A stretch of 64,000 bases of DNA from Strigamia acuminata (lineage: Eukaryota; Arthropoda; Chilopoda; Geophilomorpha; Linotaeniidae). The stretch is from positions 4,046,259-4,110,258 of the forward strand of contig OX442320.1 in NCBI GenBank assembly GCA_949358305.1, given 5' to 3'. Within the stretch, counting starts at the first letter, position 1. The number at the start of each line of letters is the position of its first letter. Below are positions 30,129-41,477 of the stretch, one piece after another. A model generated the notes under the pieces. The model was given only the letters and a program-made list of their open reading frames with translations. It had not been told where the DNA came from and made no database searches. The position numbers and the translations under genes are program-made.

Positions 30129-31583
30129 GTGGTAACGGATTATTTGTTTTCATCAAAAGATCCGGGAGCACTTGAATCACTGGATGATAAGGTGACTGAC
30201 CGGAAAAAGAGATCAAAATCCAAAGGAGAAGAAAAAATTCAAAAAAGGGAAGATTTTGAAACCCCGGAACAGCGCCATAAAAGAATAATCGATCCAAGTG
30301 TGTACAATTTGTTGTTGCCTGACGAAGCTACGGAATTAGGCAATCTCCTGGATAAAGTGCAAGCAAATTTGGACGACGCATTTGAGGACGCAACTGACAA
30401 TATTGAGGACCAAAAGGAATTAATTCAACCAATATTGGCAATTAAAAACGAACAATTTCCAGATAATATGGCAAATGCTTCACCAGAACTAGTAGCAATA
30501 CAGACGGTATTACAAAATTTAGTGGTCAATAGAAGAAATCCAGTTGACTTTGATCCGGCTACAGGGAATATTGACACATGGTTGATCGGATATGAAGATA
30601 CGATCGCCGATGACACTGAAAGGATTAAACATCTGTCAATTGTGCTGAAATCCTCCGCATCATCGTGGTATCTAGATCAACTTCCACAACATCCGACTAG
30701 AACATGGAGTCAATGGAAAGATGCGTTGAAGGCAAAATTCAGGCGACAAATAACAACAATTTTGTCGAAATTACAGGCAATGCAGCACAAAGATGGGACA
30801 GCAATGGAACATATGCAGAAAATATTAAAAGAATGTTCTTTTGCGAGACCAGCATTTACTGAAGAACAAAAGATATTTCATGTGTTTCAAGGACTTAAAA
30901 AGGTGACTAGAGATAAATTAGTAGTCAATTTTCCAAAGACATTGGATCAGTTAACATCTCAACTTGGACTATTGGAAGCTCATGCATTCAGCGAGGATCC
31001 TGCAGAAGTTTTGCTAACCCTACTGCAAAAAGCTGTTGATACAACAGGCGAGGTGAAACCAAGTTTGTTAGTTGAACCGAGCGACGTCAATAAATCAAAA
31101 GACGAGTTGTTAGCAGAGGTCAAAGTGCTAAGGCAACAGCAGCAGTTTGGGGAAGTTCAATATGCAGAGGTTACTCCAGTCTTCTATCAAAATCAATGGT
31201 ATACACCACATCCAAACCAGGCCCAGTTCTACAATAGAGGTAACTTTAGAGGACGATCTGGACAACAACGTGGATGGTGGAATGACAATAATAGGAACCA
31301 AGGAAGAGGATGGAGTGACAATAGAGGTCAAAACAGAGGTAATTGGAGTAATCAGTGGAATAACTCAGGTCAAGGATTCCAACAGCAAAATCCACAACAG
31401 CAGTGGAATCCACCACAACAGCAATGGAATCCACCACAAGGACAAAGACCACAGGGGAATCCAAATAACCAAGGCCATCCTAAAAATCCAAATTATAAAG
31501 GTAAAAATTTCATTGAAAATTACCAAGGCCGAGGTCAACGAGGAGCCCCACGTGGTGGACCGCCTAATGCATCGGGAAACTAG
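30129..31583 (+). CDS. Ty3/gypsy gag (RGG/QN-rich, no zinc knuckle)
   Basis: Capsid-type gag: FDPATGNIDTWLIGYED near residues 140-155, SSASSWYLDQLP, then helical sequence and a C-terminal tail full of RGR/RGG, Gln, Asn and Trp-Asn-Pro-Pro repeats (residues about 370-480). The tail replaces the usual CCHC knuckles and probably binds RNA. The frame is coding-like from 30048 but the first ATG is at 30468 (residue 114). The start at 30129 is a GTG, so non-AUG initiation or an upstream exon is needed if the N-terminus is real. It ends AAC-TAG at 31583. Confidence 0.88.
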   Translation: MVTDYLFSSKDPGALESLDDKVTDRKKRSKSKGEEKIQKREDFETPEQRHKRIIDPSVYNLLLPDEATELGNLLDKVQANLDDAFEDATDNIEDQKELIQPILAIKNEQFPDNMANASPELVAIQTVLQNLVVNRRNPVDFDPATGNIDTWLIGYEDTIADDTERIKHLSIVLKSSASSWYLDQLPQHPTRTWSQWKDALKAKFRRQITTILSKLQAMQHKDGTAMEHMQKILKECSFARPAFTEEQKIFHVFQGLKKVTRDKLVVNFPKTLDQLTSQLGLLEAHAFSEDPAEVLLTLLQKAVDTTGEVKPSLLVEPSDVNKSKDELLAEVKVLRQQQQFGEVQYAEVTPVFYQNQWYTPHPNQAQFYNRGNFRGRSGQQRGWWNDNNRNQGRGWSDNRGQNRGNWSNQWNNSGQGFQQQNPQQQWNPPQQQWNPPQGQRPQGNPNNQGHPKNPNYKGKNFIENYQGRGQRGAPRGGPPNASGN

Positions 31584-34500
31584 AATGGCCACAAAGACGA
31601 AATAACAAGAAGAAAAGAAGAAAGAGAAAATTAGAAATCATCGAGTTACACGCTATGGACGAACTTTTACAGATTCCAGTAGTATTAAATGGTATGGAAA
31701 TCACTGGTGTCTTGGATTCTGGAGGTTTTCGCAATATCATTAGTGAAGATTTGGTGAGAACTCTGCAGCTCAAATATCAGCCTTGTCCAGGTGTTCGATT
31801 GAGAGTTGTGGATGGCTCATTGATAGTCCCAGAAGGAAAAACCAGGATTACCATTGATGTTGGACAACAACAACACACCATCGACGTATTGATCGTTAAT
31901 GGATTTGGACGCCACTTACTACTGGGAGATAATTTCTTAAGATCTGCAAAGTGTAAACTCGACTATGACCAACAGAAGATCTTTGTAGGCCCAAAAAATG
32001 AACAACAAGAAGTTTTCCCAATGTCAAAGAATTATACTGATGTAAACTACATAGCCCGAGTTTTAAAACCGATAACAATTCCAGCATTACATGAATGTGT
32101 AGTTCCAATTAAAATTGCAAAGAAAGTAGATGATGAACTATTTATAGAACCACTCAGTGGAGTAATTGATCGCTTTGGAGTAATTTGTTGCAAAACATTG
32201 ACTAAATTCAGAAAAGGTGAAGGAGTTCTGCGAGTTGCAAATCCAACTAAAAAGACAATCTATTTAGGAAAAAACTCAGCAATTGCAAAGGCCTTTTATG
32301 TAATTGAGTCTGGCGTGCTTGATGAAAACAGAGTTAATCAATTTGACTTTAGCACGGCCATGGCGAATGACAACATGACGCCATCACAACAAGGGCTAAT
32401 GTTGCGGTTGCTGGAGAAAAATTCGGATAGATTTGCGAAGACTGACAATGATTTAGGCAGAGCTCATACGATTAAACATCGAATTGATACTGGAGATTCT
32501 CCTCCAATCCATTTACAACCTTATAGACGATCGATTAAGGAAAAAGAAATCGAGGATGCTGAAACAAAGAAGTTACTTGAGCAAGGAGTCATTAGAGAAT
32601 CTGAGAGCCCATGGAGTGCACCAGTACTACTCGTCAAGAAAAGAGACGGCAAATGGAGATTTTGTGTTGATTGGAGACGGTTAAACGCGGTAACAAAGAA
32701 AATGGTTTATCCCTTACCACGTATTGATGACACCCTAGATCAATTAGCGGGTGCGAAGTATTTTTCAATGATGGATCTTATCCAGGGATATCACCAAGTC
32801 GAAATAGACGAACAAGATCGTGAAAAGACAGCGTTTACCACGTCTAGTGGACATTATGAGTTTAATGTCCTTGGAATGGGATTATGTAACAGCCCGGCCG
32901 CCTTTCAAAAATTGATGAACAAAGTACTTGGTAACCTCCTGGGAAAAGTATGTATTGCATATCTGGACGATTTGATAGTGTTTTCGAAGACTTTCGATCA
33001 GCATCTTGTTGATTTGGAGGCAGTTTTCCAAAAGCTTAGAACAGCGAATCTCAAAGTCAAACTGAGTAAATGTACGTTTGCGACACACACCATACGATAT
33101 CTCGGACATGTGGTTGATGCTGAAGGTATTTCACCGGATCCCAGGAATCTGGATTCAGTAGCTAAGTTTCCAATTCCTGTGAACGTTAAACAACTACGTG
33201 GTTTTTTAGGATTATGCTCGTATTACCGGAAATTTATTAAAGGTTTTGCGGACATTTCCAAACCTCTGGTGAATTTAACCAAAAAGGATGAAAAGTTTGA
33301 CTGGGGACCACCCCACGACAAAGCATTCCACACGCTCCGAAATGCATTAATAACAGTGCCGGTGTTAGCGCATCCAGATTTTACTCAGCCCTTCATGATT
33401 TCATGCGATGCAAGTGCCTATGGATTAGGAGCTATTTTGAAGCAAAAAGTCAACAATCAAGAGCGTGTTATCGCTTATGCAAGTCGTATGATGAGCACAG
33501 CAGAAATGAATTACACTGCAACTGATAGGGAAATGTTAGCAATCATTTTTGCTATTGAAAAGTTTAGACCGTACTTATATGGACAGAAATTCCAAATTAT
33601 TACCGACCATTCTGCCCTCCAATGGCTGAAAGGAGTCCGAAATCCAAATGGACGTCTAGCCAGGTGGGCGCTGCAATTAGCTGAGTATGATTTTGAAATA
33701 TTTCATAAAAGCGGCAAGAAACATACAGATGCCGATGCTTTAAGTAGGATCCAGGAAGAATTAAGTGAAGAAGAAATAGAAAAATTACCTTCGCTTTTCT
33801 TAGAAAACTTGGACCTCCCTGTTGAACAGAGGAAGGATCCCAAATTACTGGACCTCATAACAGCGCTAGAAAACCAAGAGCAACTTCCAAGAAAAAGAAG
33901 ACGACCACTAAAGCAGTTCGTTCTTCAAAACAAAACATTGTTCAGGAAGAAAAAACTTAACAGTTCCCTGAACATGGAAGATTTATTACTAGTAGTTCCA
34001 AAACAACTTCAAAAAGATGTATTGTATGAAATGCACGATGGATTACTAGGAGCTCATTTGGGATTGGCAAAAACGTGGAAACGAATAAGAACACGATTTT
34101 TCTGGACAAGAATCTATAAAGATGTTAGAAATTACGTCTTGTCCTGCCAACACTGCGCAAAAGCAAAAACAATGACAACGCCAGCTAAAGGATTAATGCA
34201 GCCATGGTCAACAGTCTCAAAACCTTTTGAGCGAATTGGAATAGACACACTAGGACCATTTCCATTGTCACGACTTGGAAATAAACATGTTTTTGTTGTA
34301 ACTGATTATCTTTCTAGAAATGCAATAGCTAGACCAGCAGCAGCAGCTACAGCGTTAGAAGCAGCAAAAACATTGCTTTATGAAGTTATTCTGAAAGAAG
34401 GCAGTCCGAGAGAAATCCTAAGCGACCGTGGAACGGAATACAGGAACAAAATGGTTGAGGAGGTCTCAAATATGTTTAAAAGTTTGCATAAAACTACGTC

Positions 34501-35380
34501 AGGATACCATCCAAGAACAAATGGATTAACTGAGAGATTTAATGCGACATTCGCAAAAATGTTGCAAAGTTACGTCAATGATGAACACACTGACTGGGAC
34601 GAATTTCTTCCATTTCTCCTGTTTTCATATAACACGGCCGTTCATGAAACAACAGGATATACACCACACTATTTACTTCGTGGATATGATGTGGATTTGA
34701 CAGTAGATGTTAATTTGGACTTGCCACAGAAAGAATATACATTAAGAACAGCAAAATTCATTCGAGCAGCCAGGAAAATTGCAAATGAGAGACTTGAAAA
34801 ACAATCTGCAAAAAGTAAGAAAAGATTTGATGAAGACAGAGTCAACAAAGAATTTGAACCAGGTGAATTGGTTTATCTAAAAACCATCAACAGAAAAGTT
34901 GGCCTGTCAGAGAAGCTTTTACCCCAATTTTCCGGCCCGTATGAAATTGTGCGAAGAACTGCACCTAATGACTATGAAATCATCAATTCTACAAGAAAGA
35001 AAAGTGACATAGTGAATGTAGAAAGGTTAAAACCATATAAGGAACGAATTGAAGAAGAAATAGATGAAGTTCTGAAAGATATGCCAGAAAAGAAAGTGAA
35101 ATTTGCTGATAAAGTGAAAAAAATCAGTAAAAAAGGTGAAATTGTAGTTGAAAACACAGAAAAACTAGTGAGAACAACGAAAATTAAGCCAAAAGAACGT
35201 TATATAGATGATACAGAACAGATTTCTCTAAAATCACTATTTGAACCACAGCCTACGGTGAAAACGAATGAAAATCAACTTCAAAACCCGCCACTAGATG
35301 GCGCAAGTCCACAAACCAACGATTTCCGGTCGCGCAGACTCAGACCGCGTAAGCGAAAAGACTATCGCCATTTCTACTGA
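31568..35380 (+). CDS. Ty3/gypsy pol polyprotein
   Basis: Frame -1 to gag, overlapping it by 16 nt; first ATG 31655. Order, in residues from that ATG: aspartic protease (GVLDSGGF near 20), RT (KKRDGKWRFCVDWRRLN near 330; YLDDLIVFSK near 436), RNase H (CDASAYGLGAIL near 583, TDHSALQW near 650), zinc finger (HLG...CQHCAKAK, 800-838), integrase DDE (GIDTLGPF, SDRGTEY, HPRTNGLTERFN), then a C-terminal domain (FSGPYEIVRR) and a lysine-rich tail. All catalytic residues are present and there are no breaks, so it is probably active. It ends TGA 35378-35380. Confidence 0.94.
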   Translation, partial: CIGKLEWPQRRNNKKKRRKRKLEIIELHAMDELLQIPVVLNGMEITGVLDSGGFRNIISEDLVRTLQLKYQPCPGVRLRVVDGSLIVPEGKTRITIDVGQQQHTIDVLIVNGFGRHLLLGDNFLRSAKCKLDYDQQKIFVGPKNEQQEVFPMSKNYTDVNYIARVLKPITIPALHECVVPIKIAKKVDDELFIEPLSGVIDRFGVICCKTLTKFRKGEGVLRVANPTKKTIYLGKNSAIAKAFYVIESGVLDENRVNQFDFSTAMANDNMTPSQQGLMLRLLEKNSDRFAKTDNDLGRAHTIKHRIDTGDSPPIHLQPYRRSIKEKEIEDAETKKLLEQGVIRESESPWSAPVLLVKKRDGKWRFCVDWRRLNAVTKKMVYPLPRIDDTLDQLAGAKYFSMMDLIQGYHQVEIDEQDREKTAFTTSSGHYEFNVLGMGLCNSPAAFQKLMNKVLGNLLGKVCIAYLDDLIVFSKTFDQHLVDLEAVFQKLRTANLKVKLSKCTFATHTIRYLGHVVDAEGISPDPRNLDSVAKFPIPVNVKQLRGFLGLCSYYRKFIKGFADISKPLVNLTKKDEKFDWGPPHDKAFHTLRNALITVPVLAHPDFTQPFMISCDASAYGLGAILKQKVNNQERVIAYASRMMSTAEMNYTATDREMLAIIFAIEKFRPYLYGQKFQIITDHSALQWLKGVRNPNGRLARWALQLAEYDFEIFHKSGKKHTDADALSRIQEELSEEEIEKLPSLFLENLDLPVEQRKDPKLLDLITALENQEQLPRKRRRPLKQFVLQNKTLFRKKKLNSSLNMEDLLLVVPKQLQKDVLYEMHDGLLGAHLGLAKTWKRIRTRFFWTRIYKDVRNYVLSCQHCAKAKTMTTPAKGLMQPWSTVSKPFERIGIDTLGPFPLSRLGNKHVFVVTDYLSRNAIARPAAAATALEAAKTLLYEVILKEGSPREILSDRGTEYRNKMVEEVSNMFKSLHKTTSGYHPRTNGLTERFNATFAKMLQSYVNDEHTDWDEFLPFLLFSYNTAVHETTGYTPHYLLRGYDVDLTVDVNLDLPQKEYTLRTAKFIRAARKIANERLEKQSAKSKKRFDEDRVNKEFEPGELVYLKTINRKVGLSEKLLPQFSGPYEIVRRTAPNDYEIINSTRKKSDIVNVERLKPYKERIEEEIDEVLKDMPEKKVKFADKVKKISKKGEIVVENTEKLVRTTKIKPKERYIDDTEQISLKSLFEPQPTVKTNENQLQNPPLDGASPQTNDFRSRRLRPRKRKDYRHFY
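31574..31580 (+). promoter_or_regulatory. GGGAAAC -1 ribosomal frameshift site
   Basis: In the gag frame the bases read G-GGA-AAC followed at once by the gag stop TAG (31581-31583). Slipping back one base gives GGG-AAA-CTA, the frame of pol, which is open from 31568. This is a canonical X-XXY-YYZ heptamer, placed at the end of gag. No strong stem-loop is obvious in the A-rich sequence downstream. Confidence 0.75.
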
Positions 35381-36438
35381 TTTTGTCTACGGTGAACGCG
35401 AACTAATAGCGTGACCCGGAAAACAAGAACTTCCGACATTTAAGTTGACATTTTGTGTTTGAAATTGTGTTACAAAAGGTTGTGTAAGTGTGTTAAATAA
35501 TTATAGGTGATTTTTTTGGAATGAAATGTGAAGTTTTAAACGTTTTTATAAGCGGACTGCGCGAAACGAAATTAATCGCGATCTTCGTCGATTTGCTTTG
35601 AATTTTTATAGCATTTAATAAGTTAGATAAAATTTTGAAATAATTTGAAATTGAATTTAGTAGTGTAATAGTTTAATTTAAAAATAGTTTTAAAGAATAA
35701 ATTGGAAAAATTTAATTTGAATAATGCGAATTGACTAAGGACGCGAGTGGAATCTATCGCGAATTTTGCTTGAAAATATAATGTGTTGAAAATTTTGATA
35801 AATTTAATGTAAATATTTCACAGCATAATTTTGATTGAATGTTAGAAGGAGTTAATTATTGTAAATAATTGAAATAAGTTGATGTTTTAACGGTATTGTT
35901 AATTTTAAAGAAAATTAGAGAAATAGGAAAAATATTTTTTGAATTTGTTTATTCCCATTTTGGAAAATTGTTAAGAGTTGTAATTTATTATGAAAATGCT
36001 TGTTTTTTAATGTGAATAGTTTTGAATATTGAGTGACAGAATAATTTATATTTATTTTTCATCTTGTTTTAATTTAAAATGTGAACTTTGATTTTGATAA
36101 TTTAATTTTGACAAAATTTTCTTTTGACTTACGTTTTTTTGTTAGACTTTTCAAATATGTAAAGATGAACAATGGAAAAGCAAATATTGTATTAGTGATA
36201 TTAAGTTAGTTTAAGTTGAATTATTTTATGATTTGATCAGAATGGTAACATTGGAATAAAAGGGAGTAAAGTTAACTCCAGAATAATTTAAGTTTGTGTG
36301 ATAACTATGAAACAGCTGAGTGATAACTTATGAAAGGTAGAAATAGCCGAACATTCCTTAAGAATGTCCGATTTAAAAGACACCTGTCTGGTATCGAAAT
36401 TTGTATTTTGGGGTCCAAAACACAGCAAAAAAGGGAGT
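35381..36438 (+). other. Gypsy 3' untranslated region
   Basis: About 1.06 kb of A/T-rich sequence with no frame and no envelope gene, ending in the purine tract just before the 3' LTR. Confidence 0.75.
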
Positions 36439-37010
36439 TGTCACGTGTACGAACCGTGCCAATTGATGCGCGATTCGTAGCACGTAATTCGAATCATTAT
36501 TAGGTTAAATGTTGCTAAATTTCGGCCACAGATGGCGCTGACGGCTTGGACTCCGTCATCGCCATGTGATGGACCGATCAATTCAATTATGGGGTTTATG
36601 GCAGATTTGCTATAAATAAGGAGCCCGCACTAAGACAGGTCTCTAATCACTTTTGCTTTTCAGAACTAGAGAGTCTGATGTCGCCTCAATAAAGAGCGCG
36701 GCTGATGACTATAAAACCAATTTAATTACATCGCAATTAAGTTATCACACAGTAGTTCATAACCCAATTAATAAAGGTTGTACATTTGACAAATGTAAGA
36801 AGTGACAATTTATCCAAAATAACATTCTGACCTGTTGAGAATAAATGTATCTGAATTTATAAGGGATCGAACAAACTTTGTTTGTCCGGTCAAATAAATC
36901 TGAATTGAATTTAAAGCATAAATGAATCTCATTCTTTCCTTTCACACTCACTAAACCCCAATTAAACATAGTTGCGTGGAGACCTGATTAGGCCCGGATT
37001 CCACGTAACA
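36439..37010 (+). repeat. Ty3/gypsy 3' LTR
   Basis: 572 bp, read as identical to the 5' LTR; followed by the ATAT duplication and the resumed satellite. Confidence 0.93.
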
Positions 37011-37510
37011 ATATTTTAGAATTTTATAAGTGTATATATTTTAAAATTTAAAAAATGGGTATTTTAAAATTTTATAAATAGATATTTTAGAATTTTATAA
37101 TTGAATATTTTAATATTTCATAAATGAATATTTTAGAATTATTTCAATAAATATTTTGAAATTTTATTAATGAATACTTTAAAACTTTATTGCAATTTTT
37201 AATTGCATCTTGAAATTTTAAAAAACTTAGAATTAGTCACTGTATGCAATCAGAGTGAGATCAAATTTTATAAATGAATATTTTAGAATTTTATAAACGG
37301 ATTTTTTAAAATTTCATAAATGGATATTTTAAAATTTTATAAATGGATATTTTAAAATTTTATAAATGGATATTTTAAATTTTTATAAATTAACATTTTA
37401 AATTTTTATAAATTAACATTTTAAATTTTTATAAATTAACATTTTAAATTTTTATAAATTAACATTTTAAATTTTTATAAATTAACATTTTTAAATTTTA
37501 TAAATGAATA
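37011..37510. repeat. A/T satellite array, right part
   Basis: Direct continuation of the array interrupted at 28621. Near 37380-37500 there is a homogeneous run of five 23-bp units of the variant AAATTTTTATAAATTAACAT. Confidence 0.9.
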
Positions 37511-38887
37511 TTTTAAAAATTTTATTTGCATTTTAAAATTATTAATAACTTAAAATTAGTCATCGTATACAATCTGAGTGGGAACGCCTTATTGACCTCA
37601 GATATTATGCAAAAGTAATTAATTACTCAAACAAAAACAAATACGGAGTATATATTTATTTTATATTTTATATATTATATATATTATTTTATATACTGCC
37701 TTTTTTATACAATTAAATATTCTTTTTTATATATAATATACTGTATAAAATATATAATATAAAAATAAAAATAAAATAAAAATTCATCCTTTTATTTATT
37801 TTATTTCTTCAAGCAAAACAAAAGCAACAAAAACCAAAAGCTGATCAAGTTTCTCAACATACAGGGTGAACAAAAAGTCTATCACTATAGGAAATATTTC
37901 TGAAAGTGCTGACAATTCATCTGATCTAATGATGGTAAAGTATTAAAGTTGGGTGGGGCAATCTTTTGGTGACCCAAAATTTGACCTTGGAATGTTCCTT
38001 CAAGGTCATTGGGAAATTATCTCGGAAACCGTTAGAGATAGACAGAAATTTCCAATTGTAAACTTGTAGAGCAACATTTTTTTAGTCTAAAAATGACTAA
38101 TTCTCAAATCTTTTGTACTAAAATTTTTTAAGAAAATTGCAATTGAATGAAAGACTAACTATATTTTTAGACTTCTAAACCTGATGTTTAGAAAGTCTCA
38201 TGAAACGGTTCTGTCTGTCTGTCCGTCTGTCCGTCCGTCCGTCCGTCCGTCCGTCGTCAACGATTCCGCAAAAACTATAGCAGCTAGAGCAAAACGGACA
38301 ACGGCATTAAATTCAGCATGCTTATATTATTATTGTAAGGTATTTTCAGATTTCTTGGACCTCCGGTTGAATTAATAAACCGGTTTTAGTGCACTTTTAG
38401 CCGTCTAATAATACTACTTCCGTCCTGCACAGGAAGTTGTAACATTGTACTAGCGCCACCTGGCGGATCCCGTGAGCCATACGTTGCGATACGTTTTCCG
38501 CGCGATTTATTTCCCGATTGTAGCAAACCCGGATGCAACAATTCCGCAGCATATCATTTCAAATTTTGGTGGGATTTTGTTTGTTGTTGCTTTATATTGG
38601 CAAAAAAAAAAAATTTTTTTTTTTTTAAATTACTTTATTTTCTTTTATTTCGGTGTTTTATTTAGGGACAAAAGGACAGGGTTTAGAAGTCTAATATGTA
38701 ATGCTTCCCTGCATTACAAATCCCAGCTTGTAATAAACATGGGAGTTACTGTATATACCCAAAATACATGGAAACGTCACATGGACGTTTCCGGTCAGTT
38801 TGACCAATGGGAATGATTGACATCCAACACACCCACTCAACACGGAACGTATGTTTCGTATTGATGCGGGAATGTTTGACATTCCAA
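37511..38887. other. Non-coding: block B end, mariner-like fragment, microsatellite
   Basis: 37660-37735 matches block C (55920 and 60326) and shows its empty insertion site. CAGGGTGAAC at about 37863 starts a mariner-like fragment inserted at a TA relative to 60528. A tctg/tccg microsatellite runs about 38210-38262. A CTCF-like AGCGCCACCTGGCGG lies at 38452-38466. No gene seen. Confidence 0.55.
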
Positions 38888-39440
38888 CAATTTCTTTTTG
38901 CGCTTCATCTGGAATCAAACCAATGTTTTAATAAATGTATTTTGTCATTAGAATTCGTTTAAAATTAACAGATTTATGTTTTTTAGAAAAATAAATTTGA
39001 CAGTAATTTTACATAAAAATGGGGGTGACATAATAAGTACCGTATAGAATATTTTAGGTTTAATGAAAAAAATGGATAAAATTAACATCACATAACCTGC
39101 CTCTGTCTGATTGGTTAATTAGTGATTACTGATTACGTCATCAATTTTCTGCGATTTTTGAATTGTATTACTTGCTATTTTCTTATTTTGAATCAATCCC
39201 TTGTGCAAAACTTGTAACCAAAAATGGCAGAAAATTGAAGACATAATCACTGATTGACTAATCAGTTAAAGGCAGGTTACGTGATGTTAATTTTATCCAT
39301 TTTTATGTAAAATTACTGCCAAATTTATTTTTCTAAAAAACTTATAAACCTATTAATTTTAAATTAATTCTAATGACAAAATACATTTATTAAAAAATTG
39401 GTTTGATTCCAGATGAAACGCAAAAAGAAATATTTCAAAA
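38888..39440. repeat. Inverted repeat (fold-back), about 260-bp arms
   Basis: Left-arm landmarks (tctttttgcgcttcatctgg, aataaatgtattttgtcatt, gataaaattaacatcac) recur as complements in the right arm (about 39215-39440). The centre near 39160-39215 is unpaired. Arms are several percent diverged. No frame. Confidence 0.75.
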
Positions 39441-39479
39441 AAACTGATTATTCTATACATATGGCGCGCACCTTATGTT

Positions 39480-39766
39480 TTCGGGCTGTGTTCTCATCCG
39501 CGCGCGCCGCATCCGCGTCTCCCTTATCCGCTTGATCCCCCTTCCACGCTCCCTAAAACGCGGCTTTCTTATCCGCGTGGTTCTTCTAGAACCGCCCCAA
39601 TCCCGCTCGGTTTCTAATCCGCGCGGAATATAATTAATAAAAAAAAGGAAATTCCGTTTGGTTTCTAATCCGCGCGGTATTTAATTACTAAAAAAATTTA
39701 AATTCCGCTCGGTGTCTAATCCGCGCCGTATGTAATAAATAAATAAATTAAATTAATCTTAAAACT
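39480..39766. repeat. Cluster of ATCCGCG motifs with three 52-bp units
   Basis: ATCCGCG or close variants occur about nine times in about 250 bp of otherwise A/T-rich sequence. The last part is three tandem units of about 52 bp (TCGGTTTCTAATCCGCGCGG + A/T filler). The cluster directly abuts the 1711-bp terminal repeat. It may be the subterminal region of a DNA transposon whose other end I cannot find. Confidence 0.5.
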
Positions 39767-41477
39767 TGTGACGATGACCTTTCGATGACGCTATCCGCTC
39801 AAAATGTGTATTTTGGCATAACAAGCTAGTCTATCTATTCAGTAGTTGAGAGATAGGATTGACAAAACCTAAAGTGTGAACTGGGTAAAATAATGACACA
39901 TGCGGTTATCAAGACATAACATATTTATTGATATCTAAATATAATCACCGTAAAGTGATTATATTAATCAATTTGCAGGAAATACAATTATACAGTAACT
40001 ATGCCGACAATTGGCTGCATAAATGGGTCGATTAACTATACATACAGTCGCCTAAACGGCGCTATGATAATATCAAGTCGGCTGCATCGGATCGGTAAGA
40101 TGTCGTCTGAATCGGTTGATTATTGGGTCCTAATTGTACATCGGGGTCTGGTTCAAATCTGTAATGAAAAGGTTAGTATCCGAGGACTTCCGGTTGACTG
40201 TATCTGCATCGCCACAAACTTGGGGCGGTTATTGGTTTAAATGGCTTGTGAGAGCCATTTACCAATTGACCTCTTATAAATGTTTTACGACATTTATAAT
40301 TGGTGTGATACGTCAAATGGTTCTTCATACGAGAGTAAACTGTTGCGAGTTTACAATCATAACTTCTGGTTCCGTGTAATGGATGTATTTATTAGAGTAT
40401 TACTTTTCAGTAAATACTCGTAATAATTCTGCTTACATAAAGTTGGCAATTTAGCTACACATTTACTGGCAAGTAAATGCTAATGTAGCTAGTCTTCAGT
40501 TTTTTACAGTTCTGGAAGAAGTATCCGTGTTTATGCACAATGCTGAGTTGTGACATAAACCAGTTGGGGATTTAATCTAACTAAACTTTTCCGAGTTTAG
40601 TTATTTCAACCCTAATGTTACATTTTTGACACGCTGTTCGGCAGCCGTGGTTTACTGTAACTGGCAGGCCTTGTGGAACACTTGTTGAAATATATCCGGC
40701 CCGACGGGATTCTTACTACTCATCGCCGCGACCTGATCTGCTCACGGCCACACAGCCGTCATCGGGCACCCGGACATGGAGGCATCATATCACCCATCTC
40801 CACGTCAAGTGTACGCCGTATGTATGTTCTCATAGGCCCGCAGAATAAAAGGCATTGGCTGCGCAATCAACAGGCAAGCTTGTGTTTGCGCAATCAACAT
40901 AACACCGAAGTAGTAGAATGGGCTCAAGAAAACATATAGTCAAAATATCTGGTCAAGAGCGAGTTACTTCCTGTTGCAAGGAAATATATACTCATGGTGG
41001 ACAATAGCTTGACCATTGCTCCAATGAGAGCAGTGGTCCCCTGAATCCCTCCAATCACTGGTCAGAGTGATGGGATACTCAGGACACATTTTCAGTCCAG
41101 GTGGTCAACAAGAACAAGCCACAGCTCTCTGCTAGGTCGGGACCGGAACTGGATAGCGAGGAACACTTTTGGATTAAGTCTTTCAACTTGATCCGCGGGG
41201 GTCCACGCTTGGAGCAGGTGTGAGGGGGAGATTTAATCCCCTAAACCTAGTTTTGAGGTAACTTTGCAAAATTGCCACAACACAACATAATATCTATATT
41301 TATTTCCATAAATATGGGATAAACTTGGTTCTTTGCTTGGAAATCACATAAAAGTTCCGTTTTATGTGATTTTACATCAAATGACAAATTCTGTTCGAAT
41401 TTGCCGCTTTTGGTCGTCAGCGCCATCTATTGGCGAAATTGTCGTTATATCGAGTGGAAAAGGCCGTGACCGTCATA
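39767..41477. repeat. Left 1711-bp terminal repeat, hairpin-rich
   Basis: Perfect hairpins at 39938-39965 (11-bp stem), 40238-40261 (9), 40274-40299 (9), 40335-40354 (7), 40460-40479 (8, with an 8-bp outer stem), 40579-40602 (9) and 41341-41372 (13). Most loops are 6 nt. A GC-richer core (about 40640-41250) has a frame of 88 codons kept in both copies but with no recognised domain. A CTCF-like GCGCCATCTATTGGC sits at 41420-41435. Confidence 0.85.

Larger units (their letters stand above)
28622..37010 (+). mobile_element. Young full-length Ty3/gypsy retrotransposon
   Basis: 572-bp LTRs (28622-29193 and 36439-37010) that I read as identical; 4-bp target duplication ATAT (28618-28621, 37011-37014) inside the A/T satellite. 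Primer-binding site TGGTGGAGATCGCGG at 29196, purine tract AAAAAAGGGAG at 36427-36437. Intact gag and pol in two frames, linked by a -1 slippery site. Insertion must be very recent. Confidence 0.95.
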
